Shown one piece after another: positions 10,976-22,988 of a stretch of 64,000 nucleotides of DNA (within the stretch, counting starts at the first letter, position 1; each line of letters begins with the position of its first letter). This DNA is from Rhizoclosmatium globosum (lineage: Eukaryota; Chytridiomycota; Chytridiomycetes; Chytridiales; Chytriomycetaceae): the NCBI GenBank assembly GCA_002104985.1, contig MCGO01000212.1:1-64000 (forward strand), read 5' to 3'. Both the position numbers and the translations under genes were made by a program. Below the pieces are notes generated by a model. The model searched no databases and had not been told where the DNA came from. It was given only the letters and a program-made list of their open reading frames with translations.

Positions 10976-13511
10976 ATGGCTTCTTCGTACTCCACACAAC
11001 CTACTACTACTACTACCACTCATACTCACACTCAGATGGACACGGATTCGGACACGGACTCTTCTGATGACTTCCGCAGTGCACACAGTGTGGCCAGTGT
11101 GACCAGTGTGACACCATCAGACGAGTCCGAGAAAGAGAACGGAAACTCAGCTTCATCGCCGCGTTCGTTTGTCACAGCTCGCTCGTTTACGGCATCGTCC
11201 TCGTCTGGTGCTACTGCTGCTTCTAATACAGTTAGCTGTACCAAAGAACAGCCGAAGAAGAAGGTCTCGTTCTCGGCCGCCCTCGCATCCGCCTTTGCCC
11301 CTTCGCCAACACCCTCGAACATCCACTCAACGGCCAAGGACCTGCCCCTGCTTCAGTCGGATGCGGATCTGCCACCTGCGTTCAGGGCTCCGTTGGCAAC
11401 CACAACTACTGCAACTTCAGTCAACATCGAAGACTTTGATGCCGATGACAACGACGACGACGACGATTCACTCTCAACTGTCACTGCCACAACTGTTGCA
11501 AACACTCGTGCAAACTCTATTCCAGTGCCACGCACTCTCTCCCTCTCCTCCTCTTCCGCTTCCTCGCCACTTCTGCCGCCTCACTCTCCTTCTTCTACCT
11601 CTCTCAACAACTCCCCTCGCCCTCCAAGGCTCGCTTCTCTCGACATTTTTAGAGGCCTCGTCATTCTTGCTATGATCATTGCTAATTATCAGACTGCAAA
11701 TGCCTTTCCTATACTCTTGCATCCTGCTTGGATTGGCCTTTCTCTTGCTGACCTCGTCTTTCCCTCTTTTCTCTTTATCATGGGTGTGGTATGTCATTTT
11801 GCGAATAGGGAATAAGAATGAGACGAGCGATAGAAGGGTTTGCCATGGCTTTTTTGGAATGGTTCTTTGCGAAGTATGACGATCGCGAGGAACGAGTGAC
11901 CGTGGAATCAAAAAGCGAAGCTTTTGGGAATGTAGTCAATGGCTCTCGTGTGAGCGCAGCGAAAGAGTTCTCTGCTTCGCAGAAGATCGCGAGGAACGAG
12001 CGACTGTAGAATCAAAAAGCAAAGCTTTTTGGAATCTAGTCAATGGCTCTCGTGTGAGCGAAGCGAACGAGTTCTTGCGGAGGCTGAAGATCGCGAGAAA
12101 CGAGTGACTGTAGAATCAAGTCAATGGCTCCCGTGTGAGCGCAGCGAACGAGTACTCTGCTTCGCAGAGCAGAAGATCGCGAGGAACGAGCGACTGTAGA
12201 ATCAAAAACAAAGCTTTTTGGAATCTAGTCAATGGCTCTCGTGTGAGCGAAGCGAACGAACAGCAAAATCAAAAGGCGAAGCTTTTTGGAATGCAGACAA
12301 AAGTGAATGAGTTTTTACAAATTAAAGTGGCGAGGCACTTTCTGAAAACAGCGCGGCGAGGAGCTTCTTTTTGAATGTAGACAACACACTTATACTCTAT
12401 CAAATAATAGGCTATTCCGATATCCATGAAGAGTGGCAAAAAATCATACACATCCATAGCCACTCGATCCCTGAAACTGATTGTAATTGGACTCTTACTC
12501 AATGCACCTTTCTCAACACTAGAGACGTTCCGCTTTGCCGGCGTCCTTCAACGAACGGGCCTCGTCTTTTGGGTGGTTGCATCAGCATACAAAGCAATTC
12601 CATTCCCAAACATGTTCAACCTCTTTTTCCCTACATTCCTCCTCTCATTATGGGCTTTCGCAACCAAAGCGTTCCCACCTCTAGAAGGATCAGCACCATT
12701 CCCCGACCTCCCTTCCTGTCCAACACATCGAGATAGCAACTTTTCATACTTTGACCCGCCCCACTGCACAGCGCAGTCCTATTTTGACATGCTGGTATTG
12801 GGTGGACGTAACCACACATACCAACACCTCCCCTTCGACAATGAAGGCACACTCTCCACCCTGACATCCTGCATCACATGCATAGCCGGCGTTATTATCG
12901 GAACCTCTCTCCAACGCGCCGTTCAAACCGACTACAGCGACGGAACATGGCGATACCGCCAATCACTCCGCATGGCCGTCCAAGCCTTAACGTGTCTTGT
13001 GATTGGTGAACTCGTGTTTGGTCTCCTCCTCGGGATACCCGTCTCCAAAAACCTATGGACGCCGTCGTTTCTTGGGATTTGTCTCTTTTTTTCGATTGCG
13101 GGATTTGGATGGTGTTTTTGGGTTGTGGATGGACAGCCGAATGTGCAGAGTGTTGTTGTTGTGGGAGGTGTTGGGCGAAGGAGGATCGGGGTTCCTAGTG
13201 AACAGACGCGGTTGTTGCCTGGTGGTGGTGGAGGTGGTGGTAGAAATGGGGTCAGTGGGAGGGAGTTACCGCTTGCGTTTAATGTGTTGGCGAGTTGTGG
13301 ACGGAATCCACTGTTTTTGTTTGTCTTGCATGAGCTTGTTGCGGAATTCTTGGGTTGGATTGGGTGGTATGAGCCGTTGTATGAGTATTTGTTTGGATGG
13401 ATTAGTGTGGATGGCGTTGGGTCTTTATTGTGGAGTTTGGCGTGGGGGCTGTTAGTGTATGCGCCAATTGGAGTGTATTTGGATCATATTCGATGGTACT
13501 GGCGAATGTGA
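10976..13511 (+). CDS. HGSNAT/YeiB-like transmembrane acyltransferase
   Basis: A polytopic membrane protein related to heparan-alpha-glucosaminide N-acetyltransferase, a family that moves acetyl groups across a membrane onto glucosamine termini. Two exons (10976-11788, 12411-13511) give 637 residues. The splice joins FLFIMGV to AIPISMKSGKKSY, which restores the conserved end of the second span. LASLDIFRGLVILAMI is the hallmark N-terminal helix, and the C-terminus shows CGRNPLFLFVLHE. A disordered Ser/Thr-rich stretch of ~215 residues precedes it, and a poly-Gly loop lies near residue 555. The substrate is unknown. The separating 622-nt intron is ten times the local norm and is filled by a tandem repeat. 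Confidence 0.85.
11881..12300 (+). repeat. Intronic tandem repeat with hairpin-forming units
   Basis: At least four head-to-tail units start with GATCGCGAG at 11881, 11985, 12089 and 12175, and a partial fifth follows from about 12260. The first two units are 104 nt long. The third is 86 nt and lacks the internal AAGC...GCTTTTTGGAATCTA block, which shows unit-level deletion. Each unit has short inverted repeats: AAAAAGC/GCTTTTT, TCTGC/GCAGA, and the GAGCGAAGCGAACGAG motif. The whole array is inside the single intron of the acyltransferase gene. Confidence 0.85.
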
Positions 13512-13599
13512 AGGGAAGTGGACATATGTGGAATAATAGATGTATGTATCATTTACTTTGTCTACTTTTCTTTTTGTTTTTCATTGACTAGTTGAGAAG

Positions 13600-16500
13600 A
13601 TGGCAGAGAGCACAGCGGCCCTTGCGCAACTTCTAGTGCGTCTTGCTACTCAGAATGATAAGGCGGTTGAGCAGCAGCTTGATCAGCTCACGCATATACA
13701 CATGCATCACTATGGGCTTTTGGTGAGATCCAACCAGTTAAGTAGTCACTGAGAACTAATCCCCAAAGCCCAGCTTGTCGCAGCGGATGCAAGTGTTCCA
13801 CACAGCGCCCGTCACTTGGCAGCTTTGTATCTCAAGAACGGAGTTGACAAACACTGGCGAAAGACTTCAAAAAGGTACGTTTGCCATTTTACTTGTCGTC
13901 AGCCACATCCTCCGCAAAAGACAAGCTCTCTACTGTAGAGAGTTTAAATGCGATCAATTTGAGTGGATGGTGGTTCTGGTGTGGGATCTGTGTACTGAAC
14001 AGCCTCCAATTTATAGCACCCTCCAACCTGACGAGAAGGCGGCGATTCGATCCTTTCTTTCTACTTTGGTTTGCGAAGAGTCTGCAAAGGTATCGTTGTA
14101 ATTAGGTGTAATGAGTGTCGCTGATGACTGTACAGTTGGTTCGAGCTTACGCTGAAGCATACTCAAAGATTGCGCAAATCGACTATCCTCACGACTGGTG
14201 CGTATTTTTACAGTCCATTCAAGTGTTTCTAACCGTTTATCTGTCGGGGTCATAAGGCCGGAAGCTATTCCATCGTTATTGACCACCATTGAATCCACCT
14301 TCAACCCGGCATCGCCATTCAATCAGCCAGTTCTCCAGGCTCCTCATGATATTAATGCATTGAAAAGATTGCATCTTGCTCAGCAGCATTCCATTTATAC
14401 ACTCCACCGTGTGATTAAGGGATTGTATTCTGTACGAACGTTACGCGTAAAGCATGTCTTGTATCAGGTTTACTTCGTGATTCGTCATCTCTAAATGATT
14501 GACTAACGCTTGCGCCTCGTAGATGGCTCCTCACATATTCCAAAACCTCTCCAACTTATTCTCATCCAACATCTCAATCTTCCTCGCCAACTTCCCCTCA
14601 ACTGATCCAGCATCCACACTTACCGACCCGTTCGTGATTGAGAAACTGGACGGAACGATCCAAATCGCGCGTTTGGCACTCAAGATCCTGCGACGTTTGA
14701 TTGTGAATGGGTTCCCGGAACGTGATGATATGGTTCGTGTTCCGGAAGGACTTGGAGACGGGAAAATGGTTGCTGCACCCAACTTTTATAAGCCTTTCGA
14801 GAAGGTGGAGGCTTGTGTGGAGTTGTTTTCGTCCTTGACGGGATGTTTGCAAAAGATGCTTCAGCTTCGTAAGTCCTTTTTTCTTTTGTTAACGTGTGTA
14901 TAAACTGGTAGCGTTATAGGAACGGCAGTCAGCAGTGCACCTCAATTGAAGCCAATCTTTCAAGCAACAACAAAGATTTCCCTAACGATTGGAAAGCTAT
15001 ACACGGATTTACTCAACTCTCGCGCCGTTAATTTCGTTGCGGCTCGTGGAAGTTTGGATGTGATTCGGTTCTATTGGGGTTTGATTTCAAACGGGAGCAG
15101 TAGCGGAGCTCCTGACGCGAATGGGAACCCTGATGACTTTGTCGAGAGGATTTTATTGCAAGGATTGGTTTTGTTCAGAGGTGTCATCAAGAACTCGCAG
15201 TTTTCATTGATGCCACGTGAGTTTTCCTATTGTTTTGGGTTCGTTGGGTTCGCTTACCTATTATTTGCAGCTGATCGACACCCGCAAACGGATGACGCGA
15301 TTCGTTTGATCACTGAACAGCTTTTAACTCCTGATTTCGTTAAAGTTGCCATGGAGACTCTCATTACCAAGTATCTGATCTTCAACCATGATGAATTGGA
15401 GCGATGGGATGAAGATCCAGAAGGTTTCATGGCTGATGAAGAGGCTGATCAGTGGGAGTTCAGCTTGAGGGTAGGCTTTTTTATTGAGCCCAATTTTCTC
15501 TGGTTTCTGATATCCCATTCTTAGATGTGTGGCCAAAAAGCTGTTATGGATTTGATGAGCAAGCACCGAGCTATTTTAGCTCCTGTCTTGGTTGAAATGC
15601 TTCAACAAGTAGCTGAATATGGCCCAGCCTCCAACTCCAACGCTATTCTTTTGAAAGATGCTGTATACTCTGCAGTTTCTTACTGCTCATGTAAGTCCGA
15701 ACTCCCTCTTTTCTTCAACTTATTTGTACCTAAACCCAACCAAATCAGACGATTTATACGATTACCTCGAATTTGATAACTGGTTTGAAACCCGCCTTCT
15801 TCCTGAAAGTATCACCCAACCAGGCCCCGACACGAATCCAATGTGGAAAATCATCCGCCGTCGCGTCACTATGCTCATAAGTTACTGGATCGCCGTCAAA
15901 TCAGCTCCATCTATGAGACCCCTATTTTACCGCCTCTTGATCCACCTCGCATCCCCAGCGAATGAACGTGATATGGTTGTTCGGTTGTCGGCAATTACTA
16001 CGCTGCGTGTTGTTGTGGATGAAGGGCTTTTGACGGATTCGGAGGTGTTTCAGCCGTTTGTTGAGTCGTGTGTCCAAGTGTTGGTTGAATTGGTTGTGGA
16101 GGCTGATGAGTTTGATACAAAGGTGGGAGGGCTGACTGCGTTGAAAGGGATTATCTATATGATGGGTCAGAAAGTAAGATTTGTAGATCTTTTGCGTGTG
16201 ACAAGAATTGACTCTTCTGTCGTAGATTGCCCCATTCGCTGGGAAGATTACTGAACAGCTTCCTCGACTTTGGGAATCTTCGTATGACCAAATAATGTTC
16301 CGAACCTCGATTCTCTTGGTTTTGTCGACTCTTGTGCAGGTAATATTATATTTAACCTAAGTTTTAAAGTCTAAAATTTTGTGTTAAAAGGCATTGAAAG
16401 AACAATCTGTAATGCTTCACCCACTCGTCCTTCCAGCTATCCAAGCAACACTACTTGGCAGCGACATGACTCAACAAATGCACTTTTTGGAAGACTCGAT

Positions 16501-17550
16501 TGATCTTTGGGTTGCCACCCTCCAGAACAGTCCTTCATTAACTCCCGAGTTGGTCTCACTTTACCCTTGCTTGGCGGAATTGATTGAACTTGGATCCGCT
16601 GAACACTTGAAAGTCGTCTTGCGTCTGCTCGAAAGTTATTTCGTGCTTGACGCTGGAAACTTTGCCCAACACCCAGCGAGTCTTGTCCTCTTTACGAAAC
16701 TTGCGAATTATCTCTCAGAACTGAAAATTGAAGCTTCAAAGCACATTGCGCGTGCAGTAACGTTGGTTCTTCGTGCGGGTTTACAGTCAAACAACTTGCA
16801 AGCTATGCAGCATCTCTTTGTTGAATCGAAGTTACTTGCAACACTTATCACTGAGATTCTTCAGAGTAGTCAGAAGGGAATTGTCGATCACGTTGTTGCA
16901 GATTTTACGACAGTCGTGTCACTGTTTATTGTGTGGGATGCTGGGTTCATCATCAACTATTTACAAGAGTTTGGAATCATGGTTGCTGGGAAAGGGTCAA
17001 GTGTGTTGCCAGAGTGTTTGGATCAGTGGAATCGAGTTGAGTGTTTTGGCTTTTTATTGAATTAGACCTAACCACTGGTTGTTCCTAGGTGTACGATGCC
17101 ATGACTTATCCAAAACAAAGAAAAGCGTTGGGAATGGCGATGGCAACACTTGTTTCAACAGCAAACACTGACGTTCTTGGAAAGGTGCAGGGAATCTTTG
17201 CCACCTTATCTGGAGTCATGATGGAAGTACACGGAATGAGCAATGAGGAGTTGAGTGGATCTTGGTATTGATCTTGAAGAAGTACTCACATATTTTATAG
17301 TGCCCGCTTGCATTGGTGCGAATCTATTCGATCATCAACACATTCGTTGAGTGATGACGACGAAGAATCTCCTGACAGAAAACGACGGGCGCTTTTGGAG
17401 TCCCTGGATCCCATTGCCACAACCAGTCTAATTCCGTTCATCAAGGAGAAATTGAGTGCATGTGAATCCAGTATTGGAAGCCAACAGTGGAGTCTGTTAT
17501 TGCAGAGTGTAGATCAAGACGTAGCCAATGAGCTATTCAAGTTACTCTGA
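13600..17550 (+). CDS. KAP120: Importin-11 / Kap120-type karyopherin
   Basis: A nuclear import receptor of the importin-beta superfamily. Fourteen exons joined by splice sites and frame give 1062 residues: 13600-13722, 13774-13874, 14017-14089, 14136-14197, 14257-14467, 14523-14868, 14920-15216, 15271-15470, 15525-15690, 15749-16173, 16226-16339, 16391-17035, 17089-17264, 17301-17550. Importin-11 signatures include DWPEAIPSLL, WEDEDPEGF-like WDEDPEGFMADEEAD, LLKDAVYSAVSYCSYDL, the block from FDNWFETRLLPE through RRRVTMLISYWI, and LEDSIDLWVATLQNSP. Known cargoes in yeast include ribosome-assembly factors; human importin-11 carries UBE2E enzymes. The donor at 17036 (GTTGAG) is weak, so that junction is the least certain. 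It converges on the HPP gene with 71 bp between stops. Confidence 0.92.
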
Positions 17551-17621
17551 GAAGTCTACTCTGGGGAGATGGAGATGCATTGATTAATTTGAATACAACC
17601 ATGCATTTTTACTCAATGAGT

Positions 17622-18269
17622 TTATTTCTTAGAATACGAGTAACGCTGAATCCAAAACTTTGGATATCGTCTCGTTGAATCAAGGTTGTTAAAAACAAGT
17701 GCGCACACAAGCATTGCCAAGACTCCAGTCAAAACAGGACGAAGTACAAAGCCATAGCCCAGATTCTGAATTTCTGACGATCCAGTGATTGCAATGAGAG
17801 CGGTAGCGCCGCCAGGTGGATGAACAGTGTTGGTGAGTGCCATTATGGCGATGGAGAGTGCGACACCAAGAGGAGGCGCATAGGTTGACTTGTAGGCCAC
17901 TAATGCATCCACATTAAAGAGTTTTGAGATTGAGACGCCAATAACAGCTGAGAGAACATGTCCCCAGAGGACATTTGACGGTTGAGACAGAGGCGACTCA
18001 TGAGCATGGTAGAGGAGGACGGCGGAAGCTCCGATAGAGCCAATGAGGATTGAGGATTCGTTAGAGAGGGGCCCATTGATAAACTCCAGGCGTTGGTTAA
18101 TCACATTCACAATGAGGATTGATAAGAAGGACACGACTGTGGACACGAATACTTGAGGAAGAGGTGGCTGGACGGGTCGATTGTCAGGACTCGTTCGTGA
18201 AAGACCAGTCCACTTTGATGCATAGGCAACCAGCGGGTTCTTGGCTTTCGCAGTTGACACAGTGTCCAT
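17622..18269 (-). CDS. HPP-family integral membrane protein
   Basis: A single-exon protein of 215 residues with about five hydrophobic segments and the signature HPPGGATALIAI that names the HPP family. SILIGSIGASAVLLYHA is also typical. Members occur in bacteria, plants and fungi; a plant plastid member transports nitrite, but function in fungi is unknown. MDTVSTAK was chosen as the start. The open frame extends upstream to about 18412, but that would overlap the divergent protease gene starting at 18328 and the extra residues show no HPP similarity. Confidence 0.88.
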   Translation of the reverse strand: MDTVSTAKAKNPLVAYASKWTGLSRTSPDNRPVQPPLPQVFVSTVVSFLSILIVNVINQRLEFINGPLSNESSILIGSIGASAVLLYHAHESPLSQPSNVLWGHVLSAVIGVSISKLFNVDALVAYKSTYAPPLGVALSIAIMALTNTVHPPGGATALIAITGSSEIQNLGYGFVLRPVLTGVLAMLVCALVFNNLDSTRRYPKFWIQRYSYSKK

Positions 18270-18327
18270 GGTGAAATGTCCTTGTTTCTGACGTTGTTTC
18301 GAAATCAAGAAAACCAAAACAAACAAA

Positions 18328-19912
18328 ATGTTTTGGCGACAGCTTCCACTTCCACTTTCAAGAATCACCACGGCTTTTGTGCTTGGCGTCGGCGTCACCG
18401 TTTCAGCCACAAAATTAACAGGGTTCGAAACGCGGCGGCGGCAATACTTCCAAAGTCAGATAATGCACTGCGATTCAACGGCGTCAAGTTGGTTCACTCT
18501 CCGGCCACAGCAAAGGCAGCCTCAGTCACCCTATTCGTTTATTGCTGATGCCGCTGAAAAGGTGGCTGATTCAGTAGTGAACATTCTGCTTGAAACGGGT
18601 GTGTTTGGCAGTGTGTTGCGTGTTTGGTATTCACTGGCGCTGACGTGGTAACACTCCCTCAATCAGATGTAAAGGACCTGTTCTCGTCAAAGACAGTTTG
18701 CTCGCGTGGCTCTGGTTTCTTTGTTTCCGCGGACGGAAAGATCCTCACAAATGCCCATGTCGTTGAAGATTGGACGGTGACGTCAAAGGTTCTCCTTCTG
18801 ACTCCTCTAAAATCAGCCAACCATTTCTCAATCCAATCAAACTACCAAAACAGATCATTATTACTCTCTCTGATGGCCGTGAATACCCTGGCAGGGTCCA
18901 CGCTGTTGACTTTCTCTCCGATCTTGCAATCATCCAAATCGAACCAAACAATCCTACAGACACTATGCCGATATGGAAACCTGTTCATCTTGGATCTAAT
19001 AATGAAATGCGTGCGGGTGATTGGGTGGTTTCTATCGGTAACCCTATGGGTCTTCAAAACACCGTCACTGCTGGCGTCATTTCCTCTTACCGCAGAAAGT
19101 CACAAGAGCTAGGTAAGAATAGCGAGGGTTACCAAGGAGCTTGGGAAATACTTCCCGACTTATGAGTAAAAACGGACTGAAGGGCATAGCATTCCATCTT
19201 CAGCACTAGATTTATATTCTAACTTTACTGAAATAGGCCGTAAAGACTCACGCGTCGAATATTTACAGACAGATTGTGTCGTTCATACCGGGTCGTCTGG
19301 TGGTCCACTTATAAACCTTGATGGCCATGTTATTGGAATCAATACCATCCGAGCCGATTCCGAAGGAATTTCGTTTGCAATTAAAGTCAACCACTCTATC
19401 GATATGATTCATCAGTTAATGACCACAGGGAAAATTACGCGTCCATGGTTTGGGTTTGGATTGGTAGGTATTTCTTTAAAGTTTTCATACATGAAATACC
19501 CAACTTCTCATTTCAGGTTTCGTTGAGTCCTTATGTATGGCAACAATTACGTTCGCAAACCCCGCAGCAACTCCTGCCTCAGACGGAAACGGGCGTTCTC
19601 ATTACATACGTAGAGCCAAACTCTCCAGCGTCTTTAGCGGGCTGTAAAGAAGGAGATGTGATTGTTGAAGTGAACGGTTCTTCTATTGGCTCTGCGTCAA
19701 AGGTTTGTTTTGAGGTTTTGGGTTCATCCAACTTTCGTCCAACTTAAGTCCTGCTCTTACCGCAGCTCTTGAAAACAATTGGGCTTCAAGTTGATCTTCC
19801 CATCAGCATCAAAGTCAAGCGAATTGTTCTGCAAGACCAGGAGTCAGGACAATACCAACCAACAGACATTACATTAACTCTGCAACCTCAAGAATACGAT
19901 ACCTCAAAATAA
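18328..19912 (+). CDS. HtrA-type serine protease with PDZ domain, probably mitochondrial
   Basis: Six exons (18328-18598, 18667-18788, 18854-19112, 19237-19463, 19517-19702, 19766-19912) give 403 residues. The trypsin-like domain has His in ILTNAHVV, Asp in DFLSDLAII and Ser in HTGSSGGPL, so the triad is complete. A PDZ domain follows ([26 protein letters not shown]). The Arg-containing N-terminus with one hydrophobic segment ([14 protein letters not shown]) resembles HtrA2/Omi, which is imported into the mitochondrial intermembrane space. The expected role is protein quality control. The start lies 58 bp from the divergent HPP gene start, so the two likely share a promoter. Confidence 0.92.
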
Positions 19913-19952
19913 ATTAAGCTTTATTCTGAAAAACGGCTTTATTTTAGACATT

Positions 19953-22917
19953 TCAACGCACTTTGAACTTCAACTTCTTCATAACATTAACTGCTGCAGC
20001 CTTCTGCAATTCAAAGTCATTCTCATCCACCGTCAACTTTGTTTTGATTTTTGCAATATTTTCGCGGGCAACTGCTTTTTGCTCACGAACCAGTTTCCTC
20101 AGTTCCTATCAGTCAACTTTAGAAACACTTTCACCAAAATACACAAAAACATACCTCTGCATGCGCTTTGGACACCACTTCTTCTTCCCACTTTGCCCGC
20201 TTCAGTTCTTCCTCTAATAACCGGATTTGATCTCTTGCAAATGCTTCTTTTGCCTCTCGTTTCACACGGTCAGCCTCCTCTTGGGCTTTCCGCTTATCAC
20301 GGTCGGAACGAGATGTTTCACGAATGAGTTCACGTTGTGAGGATAAGTATGTATCGTAAAGTGTTCGAGCGAGCTTTTTTGTTTGTGAGGGAATGAACAG
20401 AAACCCAATAACTTTACCTCAGCCTCACGCATCTTCCTTTTTCGTAGAATACCTTCTACTTCCTTTTCAGCATTTGCGAGACGTTGTTCCATGCGAACTA
20501 CGCGTCGATTCTGTTCAGCAAGGGAAATCTTTGCTTGCCGTTGTGCCTCACGTTCTCGTTTTACGTGTTTCTAACATATATCATCAGACGTATCATCTAA
20601 ATTATTGTACAAGCGGCTTACGGATTTGGCTTCTCGTTCCACTTCCTTTCTAAGGACCTGAATAGGTCGGATATCGCTGAAAGTGCTGATTTCATTGTGC
20701 TAAATAAGTTGATAAGAAATAGAATCAAAGACTCGGAGAAGCATAAAATAATAAATACCATATTTCTCTTTCGTTGATGCAATCTAGAGTCCAAAGCTCG
20801 TCGTCGGTCACGAATCTGGCCGTTCCATGTTTTTGACAGTGTTGCTTTAGGTACCCCGTCGACGCACAGTTCGTCCTTGACGAGTTTTTCAAATGCCAGA
20901 AAGTTCTTTTCGGCGATAGAGATGGGTGGTTGTCCTGTGGAACCATCTCCAGAATATCCCCACTCGTCATCATCACTGCCTGATTCCTCACTCACGACAA
21001 TTTCTCCTGTCCGTGAGAAATCAAAACTCAAATCGTTTCCTTCGATCTCAGAGGGAAGGTCGGATGCATCGATATCAGCACTGTGGAAACTTCCTCCAGA
21101 GAAGGAGGTTTCTTGGTCTTGAGTTTGTTTGTTGATAGATGACGACGGCACACGATTATTGTGGGATGAAAAGACTTGTCTGACATTTTCATCTAGCGAA
21201 TCCGTTTCCGCATCTATTCCTGACGGTGGAGAGACTTCGGAGATGTTGTATTCGGCGTCAACTTCTTCGTCATAGTCACTTTCTGAATCCCGATTGTCTT
21301 CATCTGATTGCTTTTCGTCGTAAGTAGCCCCATCAACATAAACAGTTCTTCCAGAGTTTACACCGGCAAATTTGAAGAGCCCTTTTCCCTCCCACCATCT
21401 TCGGTCGCTTGTACTACTTGACGGCTTCTTTGCTTTCGCTACACTCTTCGTTCTTGGTTGACCACTGACTCCAATTCCAAACGGACTCTTTCGACCCGCC
21501 TTTTCGCGAGCAATTTCTTGTTTGACGACTTCATCCAGTGACTCTCGCACATATTGGGAGGCGTTGTTAGTTCTTGCAAGTGCTTCATTGCGAGCTTGGA
21601 GGAGTCGTTGTTGACGGAGTTTAAGAGCTCGAGTGTGTGGTGTATCTGATGATTGTATTTGGAGAGGTGCGAGAGTTACAGGAGGTGCAGGTTTAGCAGG
21701 TGTAGCGGTTGACGGCTGTTGTGAGAAAGATTGTTACTGATAATCAGGCATTTTTGATGGCATCTGTGTCGCGCGGAGCCTTACCTGGAGATTGAATCGG
21801 ATGGTAGAGTTTTTTGTAGTGGCGGCGGATGTCGATTTCGGAGCTTTCTGACTTTGTTTGGCATAGGTTTCAGCACGAGTTTTGGCAGTTTGGACAGTTG
21901 AGTCCAAATCCTTGTCGGCTTTCAATCTAGCTTGCGTCAAAAGATATCTTTCCACATCGTCTACGACTTCAAGAACACCGGATGTATTTTTGCCTGATCG
22001 AGGCTCTGAAGGTAGTACGAAGGATGATGTTGTTGATGAAGAGGCAGTCGGTTGTTTCGATGCCTGCACGGGTTTCTTATCTGCTGTCATTGAAGCTTTA
22101 GAAGTTGAAGCGGTATCTTTAACGGGAGCGCGTTGATTTGAACGCGGAATATCATTCTTGTTATTGGAGGTAGATGGTTTCAAGGACCCAGAGTATATTG
22201 TTGCAGGTAGAGGAACATTTTCCTGTGATTCCAAAACCATTGACGTCCCCGTTGTTGCCAATGACACGTGTTTTCGAGGTGAGAATGCAACAACAGGTTT
22301 CCGTTTCTGTTTTTACGAGAATAAGGCGAAGACTGGAGCAAAAGCCAAGTACCTTTGGTGAAGTTGGTGTTTCAGCGCGTTGTCTCTTTTCGCCAGTTGC
22401 AGCTGAGGAAGCCGATCTTGAAGCCGAGGTGGAAGAAAGGGCCTTGTCCAAGTCGCCAAAGAGAAGAAGCAGATTCGCAATGTCCGATTCGTGTCCGTCA
22501 ACAACTTTTGAGGGTGAAATGTGGTTGAGGCTCGGCGATCCTTTTGTTGGTTTTTGGTAGACAGAGGTTAGTTTGTGGGTGGGTGGTTGTTTAGTGGGAA
22601 AGAACACACCAAGGACTGTCTCTTCGAAGGCGCGAAGAACCACGGAAACATTAGCCACCTTGTCGCTTCTTTCCACAGCATTTCTAGTGATTGAGTAGTA
22701 ACTATAAGCAGGCATCCCTCCCTCGTGGCCTCGTTCATCGAAACAAGTTACAAGTTACAAGTACATACCGTTTGATGCCGTCCAGCCGAACCCGAAGCAG
22801 CCCTTCAAACAACGCAACAAACAGCGACGACACACATTCGCCCAAGTTCTGAACTCGGACACGGACCCCGATTCGCCCAAGTAACTCGTTGGCAACGTGG
22901 ACCGCTTCACTGCCCAT
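19953..22917 (-). CDS. CEP95: CEP95-like centrosomal/basal-body protein
   Basis: Eight exons on the minus strand (22917-22769, 22683-22353, 22306-21785, 21715-20759, 20699-20622, 20570-20418, 20373-20155, 20105-19953) give 853 residues. The N-terminus, [13 protein letters not shown]...[14 protein letters not shown], and then [20 protein letters not shown], follow the calponin-like head of CEP95 (CCDC45). The middle is disordered and acidic. The last ~200 residues are Lys/Arg/Glu-rich coiled coil. In animals CEP95 is found at centrosomes and spindle poles, so a basal-body role in zoospores is a fair inference. An alternative ATG at 22968 would add 17 residues. The homology-matching MGSEAV start is preferred. 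Confidence 0.75.
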
Positions 22918-22988
22918 TCGAATACTCCCTCGTTTGGTTATTTCTTGACAAAAATTGTCACCACCCATCCTGTCTTCAAAGTCCTCCA

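Noticed and set aside
18270..18412. Longer N-terminus for the HPP protein
   Set aside because: It would overlap the divergent HtrA-like coding start at 18328 and adds no HPP-like sequence.
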